From Bacteroidia bacterium (GTDB lineage Bacteria > Bacteroidota > Bacteroidia > Bacteroidales > Marinilabiliaceae), in the NCBI GenBank assembly GCA_030526155.1, contig JAUNDI010000024.1:1-34965 (forward strand): DNA of 34,965 nucleotides. The letters are read 5' to 3'. Below are positions 33,394 through 34,965 of this stretch, in pieces. Position numbers and translations under genes: made by a program. Numbering within the stretch: position 1 is the first letter of the stretch; the number at the start of each line of letters is the position of its first letter. The notes under the pieces are model-generated. The model had not been told where the DNA came from. It ran no database searches and was given only the letters and a program-made list of their open reading frames with translations.

Positions 33394-34914
33394 ATGCCAC
33401 GAGATTTGAAAAACAAAACATTTGAAGCACTCGCTCAATCATTTTCAGAAGGTAACCGCCAATACTTGGACACTAACGTTGCTGAGGATTTAATCGACTA
33501 CCTATTGAACCACGATCGTAGAGATGAAGCTCTTGCAATTTCAGATTATGCTACTTCTCTCCACAAATCAGCAACAGGATTACTCATCCAACGCTCAATT
33601 ATTCTTATCGAGTACGACCGACTGGAAGAGGCTCTGGAAATCCTTCGTTATGTGACACCTATCGAACAGAAAAATCCCGATCTCCATATCGCTTGGGGCG
33701 ATCTCCATATGCAGGATGGCGATTATAACAAGGGTATCGAATGTTACGATAAGGCTATCGAATGCGAAACAGACCCAGAGAACTACTGCGAAACTCTTCT
33801 AATGGTTGCCTCTCGACTTAATCGCGATGATCTAGAGCTGTGGAAACACGTCCCTAAATACGCGAAGCTCTATTTCGCTAAAAAACCAGACGACCCTGAT
33901 ATGCTATTCGAATTGGCTTATGCTAAGGATAAGTGCGATAAGCTAGATGAGAGTATGGAGATCTACCTCAAAATACTTAAGCAAGATCCTTACTACGATT
34001 CTGCATGGTACAATTATGCTCTATTATGTACCCGTTGCGGTTATTTTGATAAGGCCGAGACAGCTTTCAAAAATGCTATAGCTCTTAATCCCGACTACAA
34101 TTTCGCATACGTCAATTACGGCAACCTACTTCTCACCGAGGGTAAATATGATCTCGCTATAGAGAAATACACTTTATACATCTCTCTAGCTAAAAACACG
34201 CCAGAATTCGACGTATCGGTATACCAACTCCTCGCCGATTGCCTCCATATGTGGGCTGTATTTGAATACGAGGAGCAAAATGGTGCAGATGGTAATATCG
34301 GTATGACAATCCCTGAGGATAAAAACATATGCGATATTCTCGCTCTCGCTAAGGAGGTTTACCACATTCTCCTAGAGCACCATTTCGAAGAGTCTCACGC
34401 TCTGCTCCAACTTGCCGATACTTACTCTATCTTGGGCGAGCACGATAAGGGCCTAAAGTTCATAGATAGAGCTATAGAAATGGAGGATAAGAACTCCACT
34501 TTGTACTATATGAAGGCAGCTATCCTCGAACGTAAGGGCGAATACGATGAGTGTATACCTCCGCTACTCACAGGTATTAACTACGACGAGGCTCCTATGT
34601 GCGGCTGGCTAGAGTGTGCCAAAATATTATACAAAATAGCGGATAACGATGATTCGCTCGAACTTGTAGACGCATATACTATGCTAGAGGATGTTTCCAA
34701 TAAGTTCAGCTATACCCATCTGCCTTATATCATCATTACTAAATGTTTCCTTCTTCATATCATTGGAAAGGATAACAACCATAATTTCGAGGTCTTCAAA
34801 TCTACTGTCGCAGAGTACTTCGAGATATTCTGGGATGCGCTTTCCGACCCTGATTTCCAAAAGATGATGGATGCGGCACCATATAATACCATTGATAGAA
34901 AAAATCCATTTTAG
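33394..34914 (+). CDS. Tetratricopeptide repeat protein, cytoplasmic
   Basis: 506 residues without signal peptide or TM helix. Repeated TPR units are evident, for example AWGDLHMQDGDYNKGIECYDKAIE, a unit with AWYNYALLCTRCGYFDKAE, the next with AYVNYGNLLLTEGKYDLAIEKY, and LLQLADTYSILGEHDKGLKF. Long TPR arrays mediate protein-protein contacts; the partner cannot be told. Proteins of this kind directly upstream of aroE are a pattern I associate with Bacteroidales, but that is recollection. aroE begins 6 nt after the stop, so the two are co-transcribed. Confidence 0.85.
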   Translation: MPRDLKNKTFEALAQSFSEGNRQYLDTNVAEDLIDYLLNHDRRDEALAISDYATSLHKSATGLLIQRSIILIEYDRLEEALEILRYVTPIEQKNPDLHIAWGDLHMQDGDYNKGIECYDKAIECETDPENYCETLLMVASRLNRDDLELWKHVPKYAKLYFAKKPDDPDMLFELAYAKDKCDKLDESMEIYLKILKQDPYYDSAWYNYALLCTRCGYFDKAETAFKNAIALNPDYNFAYVNYGNLLLTEGKYDLAIEKYTLYISLAKNTPEFDVSVYQLLADCLHMWAVFEYEEQNGADGNIGMTIPEDKNICDILALAKEVYHILLEHHFEESHALLQLADTYSILGEHDKGLKFIDRAIEMEDKNSTLYYMKAAILERKGEYDECIPPLLTGINYDEAPMCGWLECAKILYKIADNDDSLELVDAYTMLEDVSNKFSYTHLPYIIITKCFLLHIIGKDNNHNFEVFKSTVAEYFEIFWDALSDPDFQKMMDAAPYNTIDRKNPF

Positions 34915-34920
34915 ACATAT

Positions 34921-34965
34921 ATGACTACATACGGTTTGGTTGGGTGTCCTATCGGACACTCTTTC
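34921..34965 (+). CDS. aroE: Shikimate dehydrogenase, first 15 codons
   Basis: The ATG at 34921 opens a frame reading MTTYGLVGCPIGHSF up to the window edge. YGLxGxPxGHSF is the conserved N-terminal shikimate-binding motif of AroE (the Ser that contacts shikimate is in GHS). The enzyme reduces 3-dehydroshikimate with NADPH in aromatic amino acid synthesis. The rest lies outside the window. Confidence 0.88.
   Translation, partial: MTTYGLVGCPIGHSF

Overview
The window is chromosomal DNA of a Bacteroidota member, most likely order Bacteroidales. Three lines of evidence support this. Promoters repeatedly match the Bacteroidota pattern TTTG/TTG-N18-20-TAnnTTTG, for example before gyrB, before the TPR gene at 7251 and before tRNA-Tyr. 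A PorQ-type gene of the type IX secretion system is present. The gene families (outer-membrane TonB receptor, Rpn/PD-(D/E)XK 'transposase' family, AspT-like exchanger, CE2-type lipoprotein) also fit. I cannot name a genus.

Layout. 1-385: the 3' end of an Rpn-family nuclease gene plus a decayed piece of the same family. 531-7153: gyrB with its terminator, then a co-directional run of an SGNH esterase lipoprotein, a tiny PspC protein, an RsmI-like methyltransferase and a BtuFCD/FecBCD-type ABC importer. 7251-11912: a membrane-anchored TPR protein, ribH, tRNA-Tyr(GTA), an MscS-family channel and a DUF4867-like protein. 11972-12772 (minus): a YqiA-type hydrolase fused to a DUF1653 domain. 13168-16537: yjbQ-like gene, long-chain acyl-CoA ligase and porQ, closely packed.

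16538-22025 is an accessory island between porQ and a TonB receptor gene. It carries an HXXEE membrane protein, a 46-residue ORF, a structured RNA candidate followed by an internally shortened AbiF/Abi_2-type HEPN gene, an AAA-ATPase/PD-(D/E)XK protein and a protein with an EVE/PUA-like C-terminal domain. Four copies of a 55-95 bp dispersed repeat (one inverted) divide the island into three gene modules. This repeat-delimited, defence-flavoured island is the most interesting part of the window.

22056-34965 returns to core-type genes: TonB receptor (minus), coaE and a TerB/DnaJ protein, an AspT-like exchanger with a LysR regulator (minus), a small membrane protein, a complete Rpn-family nuclease (minus, about 90% identical to the fragment at the left edge and in inverted orientation), pheT, a TPR protein and the first 15 codons of aroE.

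How the genes fit together. Housekeeping functions (DNA supercoiling, riboflavin, CoA, Phe-tRNA charging, shikimate) are interleaved with envelope functions (importer, channel, T9SS, TonB receptor). The island genes look like RNA/DNA-targeting defence or toxin functions gained and lost as modules. All functions are read from sequence motifs and remembered family features; no database search was run.
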